Shown here: piece by piece, positions 55,224-63,681 of the stretch
Layout: each line of letters opens with the position of its first letter
Numbering within the stretch: the first letter of the stretch is position 1
Source: Pseudovibrio sp. Tun.PSC04-5.I4
Lineage (GTDB): Bacteria > Pseudomonadota > Alphaproteobacteria > Rhizobiales > Stappiaceae
DNA length: 64,000 nucleotides
Direction: 5' to 3'
Assembly: GCF_900104145.1 (NCBI RefSeq)
Contig: NZ_FNLB01000006.1
Span: 579,001-643,000 of the forward strand
Position numbers and translations under genes: made by a program
The notes under the pieces: generated by a model
What the model was told of the DNA's origin: nothing
The model's input: the letters and a program-made list of their open reading frames with translations, nothing else
Database searches by the model: none

Positions 55224-56330
55224 ATGGTCTCCTCTTCGTGCTTGCACAGCGTATTGGATACGGCCGTTAATGGCATTATCGTTATAAATGATAAGGGAAC
55301 GATCCTTATCTATAATCGTGCCTGTGAAGCCCTTTTTGGATACAAGAGCGATGAAGCTGTAGGACAAAACGTCAAATTGTTGATGCCGAGCAGAATAGCT
55401 GCAGAGCATGATGATTATCTCAAAAAATACATTGATACGCGTGAAGCGAAGGTCATTGGTATTGGCCGGGACGTTATTGGTCGCCAGAAAGACGGGACTG
55501 AGTTTCCGCTGGAACTGTCTGTCGGCGAAGCGGTTACTGAAACCGGACGACAGTTTATTGGTGTCCTGAGAGACCTCCGTGCCACTAAAGAGTATGAGGA
55601 GCGCCTACGCGTCCTCCAATCAAATCTAGTTACTATGACACGTGTGAATGCCCTTGATGAAATGGGGGCTGCAATTGCGCATGAGGTCAATCAACCGCTC
55701 ACAGCACTCATGCTCTATCTACAGACTGCAGCACGCCGGGCGCGGGCTTCTGAAAACTCAGACGAAGCTCTCTTAAGCTTGATGGACAAAGCTGTTAGAG
55801 AGGCTGAACGGGCAGGTCATATCATCCAGCGCATGCGTACATTTGTTGAGCGGCAGGCTCCCCAGTCCATCGGAACTGGGTTGGCATCGCTGATTGACGA
55901 CTGTCTTGAGCTGGTGAAAATCGGGCATGAAGCTGATGACGTCGAGTTCTTCTCTACATTTGTTGACTACGAATACCAGCTAGAGTTGGATTCAGTTCAG
56001 ATACAACAAATTCTGGTTAATTTAATCCGAAATGCAGGCGAGGCTGTAAAGGGCCAGCCTGTAAAGCAAGTAGTTGTTTCAGTCGAACGGGACGATAGAT
56101 GCGTCCTTGTTAAGGTCACGGACACTGGTTCCGGAATTGAAGAGGAAGCATTGTCGCACCTTTTCAAGGCATTTACTGGGACAAAGCGGCGCGGTTTAGG
56201 TATTGGACTTGCGATTTCCAGAAGTATAGCTCAAAACCATGGGGGCGATTTACTTGTAGAACCCTACAAGGAAGGTAAAGGTGCAACCTTCACTTTACGG
56301 CTCCCTGTAAACTCAAAAGCAGCAAGCTGA
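55224..56330 (+). CDS. fixL: oxygen-sensing histidine kinase FixL (soluble)
   Basis: 368-aa kinase without membrane helices. The haem-PAS domain (about 5-115) keeps the proximal haem His as His62 (AEHDDYLKKY) and the distal Arg as Arg82 (IGIGRDV), corresponding to His200 and Arg220 of Bradyrhizobium FixL. HisKA phospho-His is in AAIAHEVNQPLTALMLYL. ATPase motifs are NLIRNAGEAV, DTGSGIEEE and GLGIGLAISRSI. O2 on the haem inhibits autophosphorylation. Shorter than the Bradyrhizobium protein because the extra N-terminal PAS is absent. ATG start behind AGGA. The fixJ gene follows after 46 bases. Confidence 0.95.
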   Translation: MVSSSCLHSVLDTAVNGIIVINDKGTILIYNRACEALFGYKSDEAVGQNVKLLMPSRIAAEHDDYLKKYIDTREAKVIGIGRDVIGRQKDGTEFPLELSVGEAVTETGRQFIGVLRDLRATKEYEERLRVLQSNLVTMTRVNALDEMGAAIAHEVNQPLTALMLYLQTAARRARASENSDEALLSLMDKAVREAERAGHIIQRMRTFVERQAPQSIGTGLASLIDDCLELVKIGHEADDVEFFSTFVDYEYQLELDSVQIQQILVNLIRNAGEAVKGQPVKQVVVSVERDDRCVLVKVTDTGSGIEEEALSHLFKAFTGTKRRGLGIGLAISRSIAQNHGGDLLVEPYKEGKGATFTLRLPVNSKAAS

Positions 56331-56376
56331 AAAGAAGCTGTTGCTTAGAACAACAAGAATAAGGACCTGAGCAATC

Positions 56377-56985
56377 ATGACTATGCCGTCTGTGATCCAT
56401 ATTGTTGACGACGACCCTTCGGTTCGCGACGCGCTTTCTCTGCTTTTTGAAACAGAAGGCTTCCGCGTCAGATCCTTTGCGAATGCTGAAGAGTTCCTTG
56501 GTGGTGTCGAAGAAGAAACGCCAAACTGTGTGCTTCTCGATGTTCATATGCCTGGCCGGTCCGGTATTGATATTCTGAAGACGTTGAATGGTGAAAAATT
56601 CCCAGCTCCAATCTTTATCATTTCCGGCCAGGGCGATATCCCAATGGCTGTTGAAGCGATCAAATTCGGCGCTTACGACTTTATTGAAAAGCCATTCGAT
56701 GTTGAATCCATCATCTCACGCGTTCGTGAAGCAGTTTCCAGAAGCACCCAATCTGCTGGTTCTTCCAGCTTTACGTTCCCGGGCGCAGAAACTTTGACGC
56801 CACGTGAACGTCAGGTTCTGACAGAAATTACGGCTGGTTCTTCCAACAAAGAAGCTGGCCGTAACCTGAAAATTTCCCCGCGTACCGTTGAAGTTCACCG
56901 TGCACGTATCATGGAAAAACTCGGTGCTCGCAATGCAGCAGATCTTGTTCGTATCGTGCTGACAGGTGAAGCGCCAGCTGCATAA
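56377..56985 (+). CDS. fixJ: response regulator FixJ
   Basis: 202 aa. The receiver has VDDDPSVRDAL, phospho-Asp in LLDVHMPGRSG, IISGQGDIPMAV and Lys in IEKPFD. The LuxR-type DNA-binding domain is LTPRERQVLTEITAGSSNKEAGRNLKISPRTVEVHRARI. This is the classical FixJ layout, about the usual length. Phosphorylated by FixL at low O2, it activates fixK transcription. ATG start with AAGGA upstream. Confidence 0.96.
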   Translation: MTMPSVIHIVDDDPSVRDALSLLFETEGFRVRSFANAEEFLGGVEEETPNCVLLDVHMPGRSGIDILKTLNGEKFPAPIFIISGQGDIPMAVEAIKFGAYDFIEKPFDVESIISRVREAVSRSTQSAGSSSFTFPGAETLTPRERQVLTEITAGSSNKEAGRNLKISPRTVEVHRARIMEKLGARNAADLVRIVLTGEAPAA

Positions 56986-57132
56986 AGCTGCATTACCTAA
57001 AATTTGAAGCACGCTATACTTTTGGCCAAACTTGCCACCCGAGCGTGTTACTACGCATTACAAGGCCCCAGTGCTTGTTTATGGTGACTGGTGAGACAAA
57101 GTGCTGCACCTTGGCACTTTGTCTCACGAGAC

Positions 57133-57498
57133 ATGAGAACAACTCTGGGGTTTGTTGTGATCTATTTAGTGGAAGATGATGCCTCCGTACGTGATGCGAT
57201 AGCTGAAATGTTCGAGAGTCTAGAGCTCTGTTGTGCAGCCTTTGCTGATGGAGAATCATTCCTGCGCGGTGCATCTCCGAACGTAGATGATACTGTTTTT
57301 GTAGACCTCCATCTTCCCGGTGTTGCTGGAGCTGACCTGATTAAGAAGGTTGCTGCTTTGGATGAGGCGCCACAAATTGTCGCAATCAGCGGCCAGCCTC
57401 TTTGGAAAATCAGCAGAGAACTACCAAAAATCACTTCAACGCCTGTTGTTCGTAAGCCTTTGAAAGAACAGGACTTATTGATATTTATCCAAACTTGA
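57133..57498 (+). CDS. stand-alone receiver-domain protein (FixT-like candidate)
   Basis: About 121 aa consisting of a single receiver domain with no output domain. The acidic pair is in YLVEDDASVRDAI, phospho-Asp in VFVDLHLPG, Ser in AISGQP and Lys in VVRKPL, so it should be phosphorylatable. It resembles the FixJ receiver (ASVRDAI, AFADGESFL). Its place between fixJ and fixK matches the single-domain regulator FixT of Caulobacter, which inhibits FixL, but it could also be a phosphate sink. Start: ATG 57133 or GTG 57157, both plausible. Its stop codon overlaps the first FixK box. Confidence 0.82.
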   Translation: MRTTLGFVVIYLVEDDASVRDAIAEMFESLELCCAAFADGESFLRGASPNVDDTVFVDLHLPGVAGADLIKKVAALDEAPQIVAISGQPLWKISRELPKITSTPVVRKPLKEQDLLIFIQT

Positions 57499-57508
57499 TC
57501 TATCGCAA
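57495..57508. promoter_or_regulatory. FixK/FNR-type box 1 upstream of fixK
   Basis: TTGATCTATCGCAA fits the FixK consensus TTG(A/C)-N6-(T/G)CAA. It overlaps the stop codon of the receiver gene and lies about 220 bases before the fixK ATG. Suggests FixK autoregulation. Confidence 0.55.
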
Positions 57509-57516
57509 AAAATCGT

Positions 57517-57530
57517 TTGCGGCAGATCAA
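57517..57530. promoter_or_regulatory. FixK/FNR-type box 2 upstream of fixK
   Basis: TTGCGGCAGATCAA also fits TTG(A/C)-N6-(T/G)CAA, centred 22 bases (about two helical turns) downstream of box 1. FixJ should bind nearby but no FixJ site can be recognised by eye. Confidence 0.55.
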
Positions 57531-57726
57531 ACGAAAAAAATCTAAACAAGCTGCTTAAGGTTTAATACGTATTTAGGCGTTGCGTTCTTACTAGTAAGTC
57601 TGCTTCAACGGCTTTGACAAACAATGACGGATGTTTGTCTCGGCCAATAGGCATTTAGAGATTATGCGAATAACTCTCGTTACTTGCCAGGTACGATGTT
57701 TGCGGAGTATTCCGATAGGAGGGATT

Positions 57727-58446
57727 ATGGTATCGGCCACATTGACAAAACTTAGCAATCTTGATGGCCAAGCACCACTCGGCGTTTGTCAGGAAAATTT
57801 TAAGCAACTGGACGGAAATGGTAAGAACATAGGCCGGAAGCAGCGACTTTCCTCCCACGACGTATTGTTTTACGAAGGCGATAAAGCAGAACGTATCTAC
57901 GAAGTCGTTCGTGGTGTGATGATGCTGTACAAACTTCTGCCGGACGGGCGTAGGCAGGTTGTATACGTACTGCGCGAAGGCGATATGCTTGGTTTCTCCA
58001 ATCGTGAATTCTCTGACTGTACAGCTGAAGCGCTGACAGATGTTGAACTTCAGGTTTTTGAAAGCCGAGAGATTTCAACATCTCCGATGATGCAGCATTA
58101 TGTAAATCGTTGCCTGCTGTCGCAGATGGAAGTTCTGCATGAACATACAGTTCTGTTAGGTCGTAAATCTGCCTTGGAACGTGTTTCTACTTTCCTTATG
58201 AGCCTTGTACCAAACCGTGGTGGTCACGGATGTCAGGGCCCTAAAGAAGAAGGTAAGCCAGATACCAAGACTGTTGCATTATCCATGACACGTCAGGAAA
58301 TTGCTGATTATCTTGGCCTCACCATCGAAACTGTAAGTCGTGTGATTTCTCAGTTGAAGCGTCGTGGTCTCATCAAAGTTGAAAAGCAAGACAGCATTCA
58401 CATCGCAAATATTTGCGGAATATGCCAGCTGACCGGCATGCACTAA
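57727..58446 (+). CDS. fixK: Crp/Fnr-family regulator FixK
   Basis: About 239 aa. A cyclic-nucleotide-binding-type beta barrel (about 40-130, FYEGDKAERIYEVVRGVMMLYKLLPDGRRQVV) is followed by a dimerisation helix and the winged helix TRQEIADYLGLTIETVSRVISQLKRRGLI. The E-x-x-S-R recognition helix matches FNR/FixK proteins that bind TTGAT-N4-ATCAA. It lacks the N-terminal cysteine cluster of FNR, so it does not sense O2 directly and instead relies on FixLJ. The ATG at 57727 follows AGGAGG by five bases; the frame opens earlier at 57631 but without a good start. Targets visible here are hemN and ccoNOQP. Confidence 0.94.
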   Translation: MVSATLTKLSNLDGQAPLGVCQENFKQLDGNGKNIGRKQRLSSHDVLFYEGDKAERIYEVVRGVMMLYKLLPDGRRQVVYVLREGDMLGFSNREFSDCTAEALTDVELQVFESREISTSPMMQHYVNRCLLSQMEVLHEHTVLLGRKSALERVSTFLMSLVPNRGGHGCQGPKEEGKPDTKTVALSMTRQEIADYLGLTIETVSRVISQLKRRGLIKVEKQDSIHIANICGICQLTGMH

Positions 58447-58469
58447 ACTTGGTTACCTCTCTCAAATAT

Positions 58470-58496
58470 AAGGCGCTGAATGAGCACCGCCTTTTT
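58470..58496 (+). terminator. fixK terminator 1
   Basis: AAGGCG...CGCCTTTTT hairpin 24 bases after the fixK stop codon. Confidence 0.65.
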
Positions 58497-58511
58497 AGAT
58501 ATTTGAGTACT

Positions 58512-58540
58512 AAAAAGCAGCCTTCTCAGGCTGCTTTTGT
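58512..58540. terminator. bidirectional terminator between fixK and hemN
   Basis: AAAAAGCAGCC-TTCTCA-GGCTGCTTTT: a 6-bp GC-rich core stem with A/T flanks between convergent genes. Confidence 0.85.
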
Positions 58541-58551
58541 CGTTTTCGGAC

Positions 58552-59901
58552 TTACACAGCAACCGAGTGACGTGCTTGCTGTGTTGCAAGATAGGTGTCA
58601 AATGCAGACGCAACAACACGGACATAACGACGTCCAGCTGCTGTTACAGTGACTTCATTGCCATCAAGCGTAGCAATCCCGTCGGCAATCATGTCTTTCA
58701 ATGCATCTGGGATACCTGCAAACTCAGCAGCTGGCAGGCTATGCTTTTCAGCTGCTTCACCAAAATCGACGCTGTAGTAGGTCATCAACTGCATGATGAT
58801 TTCGGCACGGCACAAATCCACCTTGTCAACGACAATACCTTTTTTGATCGGTAGCTCGCCAGCAACAACCATGCGTTCCCATTCACGGGCGGACGGTGTG
58901 GTCTGCACATATCCCTGAGGCAGGAAACCAATGGAGCTGCAACCAAAACCGATCAGGCAATCTGCGCTATCTGTGGTGTAACCTTGGAAGTTACGACGGA
59001 GCCGGCCTTCCTTAAGGGCGATCGCCATCTCATCAGTTGGAAGTGCAAAATGATCCAGACCGATGACTTCGTAACCAGCATCAACAAGGGCATCACGAGA
59101 AACGTCTGAAAGCGAGATACGCTCTCTCGCACCCGGCAAGTTTTCTTCTTTGATCAGCTGCTGATGCTTTTTGAACCACGGAACGTGCGCGTACCCAAAG
59201 AGCGCGACGCGGCCTGGAGCCAATGTCTTTGTGTATTCGACAGTCTGGCGGATAGTCTCTTCTGACTGGCCGGGTAGCCCGTACATCAAGTCGAAGTTGA
59301 TATCAGTCAGGCCAACATTGCGAAGTGCGGTAACTGCTCGCTCTACTGTTTTGAGAGGTTGGATTCGACCAATCTGTTTTTGAACATTTTCATCGAAATC
59401 CTGAACACCGAGGCTTGTGCGTGTAATGCCAGCCATCCTGAGTGTTTCGGCCAGATAATCGCCAACGGTTCTTGGGTCGAGTTCGATGGCATGTTCAATG
59501 TCATCAGTGAAGACGAAATTGGCTTTCAGCTTCTCGACAATCTTGAGGAACGCTTCCCGAGGGACCAGACTTGGCGTACCGCCACCCCAATGGATGTGGT
59601 GAACTTCACGACCGGTTCCCAACTTAGTCAGCACAAGGTCAATCTCTTGGAGCATAAGCTCGACATAAGCCAGAACCGGCTGGATCTTCTTTGTCGCCTT
59701 CGTATTACATCCGCAATAATGGCACATTTCCTGACAAAATGGCACGTGCAGGTATAAAGACAACGGCGTATCACTTGGGATACTCTCCAGCCAATCTCCA
59801 TAAAGAGAAGGCGTAACAGCTTCACTGAAGTGAGGAGCTGTAGGGTAGGAGGTGTAACGTGGTACGTTCAGCGACGCATATTTTTGCTCAAGATCGGTCA
59901 T
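58552..59901 (-). CDS. hemN: oxygen-independent coproporphyrinogen III oxidase
   Basis: Radical-SAM enzyme, 449 aa, that decarboxylates coproporphyrinogen III to protoporphyrinogen IX without O2 in haem synthesis. The [4Fe-4S] cysteines are in PFCQEMCHYCGCNT (C-x3-C-x2-C-x-C, about residues 55-66). SAM-binding stretches are HWGGGTPSLVP and ELDPRTVG, and the conserved MYGLPGQSEET is present. Full length for HemN. ATG start. A FixK box centred 41 bases upstream of the start codon links it to microaerobic control, supplying haem for the cbb3 oxidase. Confidence 0.96.
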   Translation of the reverse strand: MTDLEQKYASLNVPRYTSYPTAPHFSEAVTPSLYGDWLESIPSDTPLSLYLHVPFCQEMCHYCGCNTKATKKIQPVLAYVELMLQEIDLVLTKLGTGREVHHIHWGGGTPSLVPREAFLKIVEKLKANFVFTDDIEHAIELDPRTVGDYLAETLRMAGITRTSLGVQDFDENVQKQIGRIQPLKTVERAVTALRNVGLTDINFDLMYGLPGQSEETIRQTVEYTKTLAPGRVALFGYAHVPWFKKHQQLIKEENLPGARERISLSDVSRDALVDAGYEVIGLDHFALPTDEMAIALKEGRLRRNFQGYTTDSADCLIGFGCSSIGFLPQGYVQTTPSAREWERMVVAGELPIKKGIVVDKVDLCRAEIIMQLMTYYSVDFGEAAEKHSLPAAEFAGIPDALKDMIADGIATLDGNEVTVTAAGRRYVRVVASAFDTYLATQQARHSVAV

Positions 59902-59934
59902 GTCGCCAAGATACGCATATTGACTATTCGTACT

Positions 59935-59948
59935 TTGATCCCTGTCAA
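59935..59948. promoter_or_regulatory. FixK/FNR-type box upstream of hemN
   Basis: TTGATCCCTGTCAA fits TTGA-N6-TCAA. It lies 34-47 bases upstream of the hemN start on the minus strand, so the transcript would have a very short leader if activation follows the usual -41.5 spacing. Confidence 0.75.
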
Positions 59949-60120
59949 CATCCAGGGATTTTTAGAAAACTCCAGTGCATTCAATGAATTCAGGTGTATT
60001 TGTAAATAATTCAAACGCAGATTGTTTGCCAGATGTATTGGTTTTTTGAATCAAGACTGACCGTATATATGGCAACTTGTATCTCTGCATTGCCACAATT
60101 GCACAGCAGAGAGGCCAGCC

Positions 60121-60716
60121 ATGCACATTAGATAGCAGCTGGAAACACTCCTAATTTTCCTCGGGTTAGGTACGGTTGGTGTCTTGGTTTTTGAGGCGCT
60201 GCCATGGGGCTTTCCTAGTGCCTTGGCCATGACAACAGCCCTTGCACAAGAACGTAGTGCAGCGATGGAGCGGATCATGTTTGTTTAGTTTGTGCGGCTG
60301 GGCCGGAGCAAATCTCATCAACCTATTCTCGCGCAAGAGCTGAAGCAAAAGGCACGCCTCAATTATTGCTTACTCGTGGTACCTCAGTTGGCCACCATAT
60401 CGGAAAGCTGGGGCCCAGAGAGTTAAAGCCAATGATCGAGATCTTGCTTGTCATATTTGTGATCAGTCTCTCGGTCGCGCTGATAGGGGCGCTGCTGGTA
60501 TCCTGGGTACTATCAATTTCATTCGGCAAAGTTCTTTTGGCGTTTGCTCCGGGCGGAATGGAAGCAATTTTGTTGATTTCCGTCCTGTTGGACATTGATC
60601 CTGCTTTGTAACAGCTTGCCCGGTTGATGGGGCTGCTCGCGTTCTTGCCCTTAATAACGGGCTGGGTGCTTGGGCCAGTGCCGCCCAAACTACGCAAATC
60701 CGATGGCGTTGGGTAG
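60121..60716 (+). pseudogene. decayed AbrB-family membrane transporter
   Basis: Remnants of an AbrB-family (COG3180) membrane protein in two pieces. The N-terminal piece from ATG 60121 reads LETLLIFLGLGTVGVLVFEALPWGFPSALAM but has a TAG at codon 5 and another after MERIMFV. The C-terminal piece, in a different frame from about 60432, has the diagnostic AFAPGGMEAILLISVLLDIDPA, then a TAA, then QLARLMGLLAFLPLITGWVLG to 60716. The middle of the protein is missing. At least three stops, a frame change and a large deletion mean it cannot encode a working protein. Confidence 0.75.
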
Positions 60717-61109
60717 AAAACACGCCAAAACTGCGGTTTTTCAGGAGATGAGAAAGGGGCGTGGGAGTGCATTTTGTGCGCTGTTACATTGCTTGGATTG
60801 TAAAACGATTTCCTGTTGATTCTACGTATGCATGTATAGGCAAATTCGCCTATACATTTGGGCTCGTTTTAGGAAGAATTCACGCAACACAACGCAGCCT
60901 ACGACAATTCGTCACAATCAGCTGTAATTCATTGTAACATATGAATTATTGTCCAAAATTGTACTCGCAGTTAAGAATTAGAGTAATTTTATTTTTTTTG
61001 TTCGAGTTCTTTTTGATATGTATCAAGGGCGGGGCAATTTGCCACCCATAGAACTACCCTCAGGTTGTCCTATCTGGACGAACTTTGTTACTTTTAATGG
61101 GGCAACATC
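60717..61109. other. AT-rich promoter region of ccoNOQP
   Basis: About 390 bases without genes, rich in A/T. It contains a perfect FixK box at 61013-61026. No terminator or other palindrome of note is seen. Confidence 0.7.
61013..61026. promoter_or_regulatory. perfect FixK/FNR box upstream of ccoN
   Basis: TTGATATGTATCAA is an exact TTGAT-N4-ATCAA palindrome, the consensus site for FixK/FNR/Anr. It ends 83 bases before the ccoN ATG, leaving room for a -41.5 activator position and a leader of about 50 bases. Confidence 0.92.
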
Positions 61110-62762
61110 ATGGGTGAGCGGAAAGTCAAAGTTCTGTCGCTTGAGGAAGGCGGTTTCTCCGTACTTCTTTTGGCTGCAGCGATTTTCTGTCTGATCGTCG
61201 CAGGGAAAACCTGGGATCAGGTCTTGGCATTTCATGCTAGTTTGATTGCACTTGCATCAATCGCTGGTATTTTCTTTATTTTCCGCCGGTATTTCGACGG
61301 AAACAACAGTCCGGCACCACGAGAAATCAATGGTAAGCCGAACTACAATATGGGGCCCGTGAAATTTTCCACGTGGGCCTCTGTTTTCTGGGGTATCGCT
61401 GGCTTTTCGGTTGGTGTGATCATTGCATCGCAGCTGGCATTTCCAGCGCTGAATTTTGATCTGCCGTGGACTACTTTTGGACGTCTTCGTCCATTACATA
61501 CCTCGGCTGTGATTTTCGCATTCGGCGGCAACGTGCTCATTGCTACGTCGTTCTACGTTGTGCAACGCACTTGTCAGGCCCGTTTGCCTGGTACAATCGC
61601 CCCATGGTTTGTTGTTCTTGGTTACAATCTGTTTATCGTCGTTGCGGGTACAGGTTACCTTCTCGGTGTTACGCAGGGTAAAGAATACGCTGAACCGGAA
61701 TGGTACGCTGACTGGTTGCTGACAGTTGTTTGGGTCGCATACCTTCTGGTGTTCCTGGGTTCCATATGGCGCCGCAAAGAGCCTCATATCTATGTAGCGA
61801 ACTGGTTTTATCTTGCGTTCATCGTAACAATTGCTGTTTTGCACTTGTTCAATAACGCATCCATTCCAGTCAGTATCTACTCCACCAAATCCTATATTGT
61901 TTGGGGTGGTGTGCAAGATGCGATGGTGCAATGGTGGTACGGCCATAACGCTGTGGGCTTCTTCCTGACAGCTGGCTTCCTTGCGATCATGTACTACTTC
62001 ATTCCGAAGCGTGCAGAGCGTCCGGTTTACTCTTACCGTTTGTCAATCGTGCACTTCTGGGCGCTGATCTTCCTATACATCTGGGCTGGTCCACACCACT
62101 TGCACTACACGTCTCTGCCTCAGTGGGCAGGTACTCTTGGCATGACCTTCTCCATCATCCTCTGGATGCCGTCTTGGGGCGGTATGATCAACGGTCTTAT
62201 GACTTTGTCCGGCGCTTGGGATAAGCTGCGGACTGATCCGGTCCTGCGTATGATGGTTGTATCTGTTGCGTTCTACGGAATGGCAACATTCGAAGGCCCG
62301 TTGATGTCTATTCGTGCAGTGAACTCTTTGTCTCACTACACAGATTGGACCATTGGTCACGTACATGCAGGAGCGCTTGGTTGGGTTGGTTACATTTCCT
62401 TCGGTGCTCTGTACTGCTTGGTTCCGTGGCTTTACCATAAATCATTGTACTCTCTGCGCCTCGTAAACTGGCACTTCTGGATCTCGACGCTCGGTATCGT
62501 GTTCTACATCTGTTCGATGTGGGTCTCCGGTATCATGCAAGGTCTGATGTGGCGTGCATACGATAGCCTTGGCTTCCTTGAGTACTCCTTCATCGATACT
62601 GTTGACGCAATGTACCCGTTCTATGTCATGCGTGCATTCGGTGGCCTTCTGTTCCTCGCAGGTGCTGTCATTATGGCCTATAACCTCGTGATGACAGTTC
62701 GTGTTGGTGAAGTTGTCGAGAGTGCAGCCGCAGGCCAGCCTGCTATGGCTCCAGCGGAATAA
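61110..62762 (+). CDS. ccoN: cytochrome cbb3 oxidase subunit I
   Basis: 550-aa catalytic subunit of the high-affinity cbb3 terminal oxidase, about 13-14 helices. Haem and Cu_B histidines appear in RLRPLHTSAVIFAFGGN (low-spin haem), WWYGHNAVGFFLTAG (Cu_B), AGPHHLHYT (Cu_B pair) and WTIGHVHAGALGW (high-spin and low-spin haem). It reduces O2 to water and pumps protons. ATG start with GGGG upstream. First gene of ccoNOQP; 14 bases to ccoO. Confidence 0.97.
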   Translation: MGERKVKVLSLEEGGFSVLLLAAAIFCLIVAGKTWDQVLAFHASLIALASIAGIFFIFRRYFDGNNSPAPREINGKPNYNMGPVKFSTWASVFWGIAGFSVGVIIASQLAFPALNFDLPWTTFGRLRPLHTSAVIFAFGGNVLIATSFYVVQRTCQARLPGTIAPWFVVLGYNLFIVVAGTGYLLGVTQGKEYAEPEWYADWLLTVVWVAYLLVFLGSIWRRKEPHIYVANWFYLAFIVTIAVLHLFNNASIPVSIYSTKSYIVWGGVQDAMVQWWYGHNAVGFFLTAGFLAIMYYFIPKRAERPVYSYRLSIVHFWALIFLYIWAGPHHLHYTSLPQWAGTLGMTFSIILWMPSWGGMINGLMTLSGAWDKLRTDPVLRMMVVSVAFYGMATFEGPLMSIRAVNSLSHYTDWTIGHVHAGALGWVGYISFGALYCLVPWLYHKSLYSLRLVNWHFWISTLGIVFYICSMWVSGIMQGLMWRAYDSLGFLEYSFIDTVDAMYPFYVMRAFGGLLFLAGAVIMAYNLVMTVRVGEVVESAAAGQPAMAPAE

Positions 62763-62776
62763 TCGGGAGATCACGA

Positions 62777-63511
62777 ATGTCTGCTTGGAAAAAACACCAA
62801 ATCTTCGAGACGAACTCGTTGTTCCTGCTTATTGGTATCGTCATAATGATCTCAATCGGTGGTCTTGTGGAGATTGTGCCGCTTTTTTACCTAAAGAGCA
62901 CAATTGAAAAAGTAGAGGGCATGCGCCCTTACACCCCGCTTGAGCTCACAGGGCGCAACATCTTTGTGCGTGAAGGCTGTTATGCTTGTCACTCGCAACA
63001 GATCCGTCCACTGCGCGATGAACTGGAGCGCTATGGCAACTACTCTTTGGCAGCGGAATCTATGTACGATCGTCCGTTCCAGTGGGGTTCAAAGCGTACT
63101 GGTCCTGATCTGGCACGTGTTGGTGGTAAGTACTCCGACGAATGGCAGCGCGATCATCTTGTCGACCCGCGCTCGGTATCTCCAACCTCGGTAATGCCTG
63201 GTTATCCATTCCTCTTGGAAGCCAAGGTTAATGTCCGTGAGATGCAAAACCACCTGAAGGTGAATGCAATCTACGGCGTTCCATACACTGAGGAACAGAT
63301 AGCGGCTGCTAAACAGGATCTTCTGGCACAGGCGAAGCCTGATAGTGATGCAGCTGAAGGTTTTGAGGAGCGTTATCCCACGGCCCAGATCCGTGACTTC
63401 GATGGTAATCCATCAGAGGTAACAGAAATGGATGCTCTTGTTGCTTATCTGCAAATGCTGGGCACTCTCGTAGATTTTAATCTCTACGATGAAAAAGCTG
63501 ACCTACGCTAA
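62777..63511 (+). CDS. ccoO: cytochrome cbb3 oxidase subunit II, monohaem cytochrome c
   Basis: 244-aa membrane-anchored cytochrome c. The N-terminal helix (about 14-38, FLLIGIVIMISIGGLVEIVPLFY) anchors it, and the haem c motif CYACHSQQIRPL (CxxCH) begins about residue 71. The axial Met lies in SPTSVMPGYPFL. It passes electrons from CcoP to CcoN. ATG start behind GGGAG. The stop is followed at once by the ccoQ ribosome-binding site. Confidence 0.97.
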   Translation: MSAWKKHQIFETNSLFLLIGIVIMISIGGLVEIVPLFYLKSTIEKVEGMRPYTPLELTGRNIFVREGCYACHSQQIRPLRDELERYGNYSLAAESMYDRPFQWGSKRTGPDLARVGGKYSDEWQRDHLVDPRSVSPTSVMPGYPFLLEAKVNVREMQNHLKVNAIYGVPYTEEQIAAAKQDLLAQAKPDSDAAEGFEERYPTAQIRDFDGNPSEVTEMDALVAYLQMLGTLVDFNLYDEKADLR

Positions 63512-63522
63512 AGGAGAAAATG

Positions 63523-63681
63523 ATGGATTCCACTTACACATTTCTTGCTAACTTTGCGCAGACAGGTGGCTTGCTCTATTTCGTGGTGATTTTTGCAGGT
63601 GTATTGGTTTACGCCCTGTGGCCTAGCAATAAGGAGCGTTTTGACGACGCTTCGCATGTCCCGCTGCGGGAGGACGACTAA
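63523..63681 (+). CDS. ccoQ: cbb3 oxidase accessory subunit CcoQ/FixQ
   Basis: 52-aa single-helix protein beginning MDSTYTFLANFAQTGG, with a membrane segment LLYFVVIFAGVLVYALWP and a charged tail ending LREDD. CcoQ stabilises the cbb3 complex. It is too short for usual ORF cut-offs. An ATG at 63520 directly precedes the one at 63523; the AAAGGAG spacing favours 63523. Its TAA overlaps the ccoP ATG (TAATG). Confidence 0.95.
   Translation: MDSTYTFLANFAQTGGLLYFVVIFAGVLVYALWPSNKERFDDASHVPLREDD

Noticed and set aside
55224..56330. FixL lacking the haem-ligating histidine (Lys in place of the His before IIGIGR)
   Set aside because: That His corresponds to Bradyrhizobium His214, not His200. The true proximal His is conserved as His62 in AEHDDY, and Arg82 matches Arg220.
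60366..60611. 81-codon small membrane protein gene
   Set aside because: The sequence is the C-terminal relic of an AbrB-family protein, with related sequence continuing past its stop and upstream in another frame.
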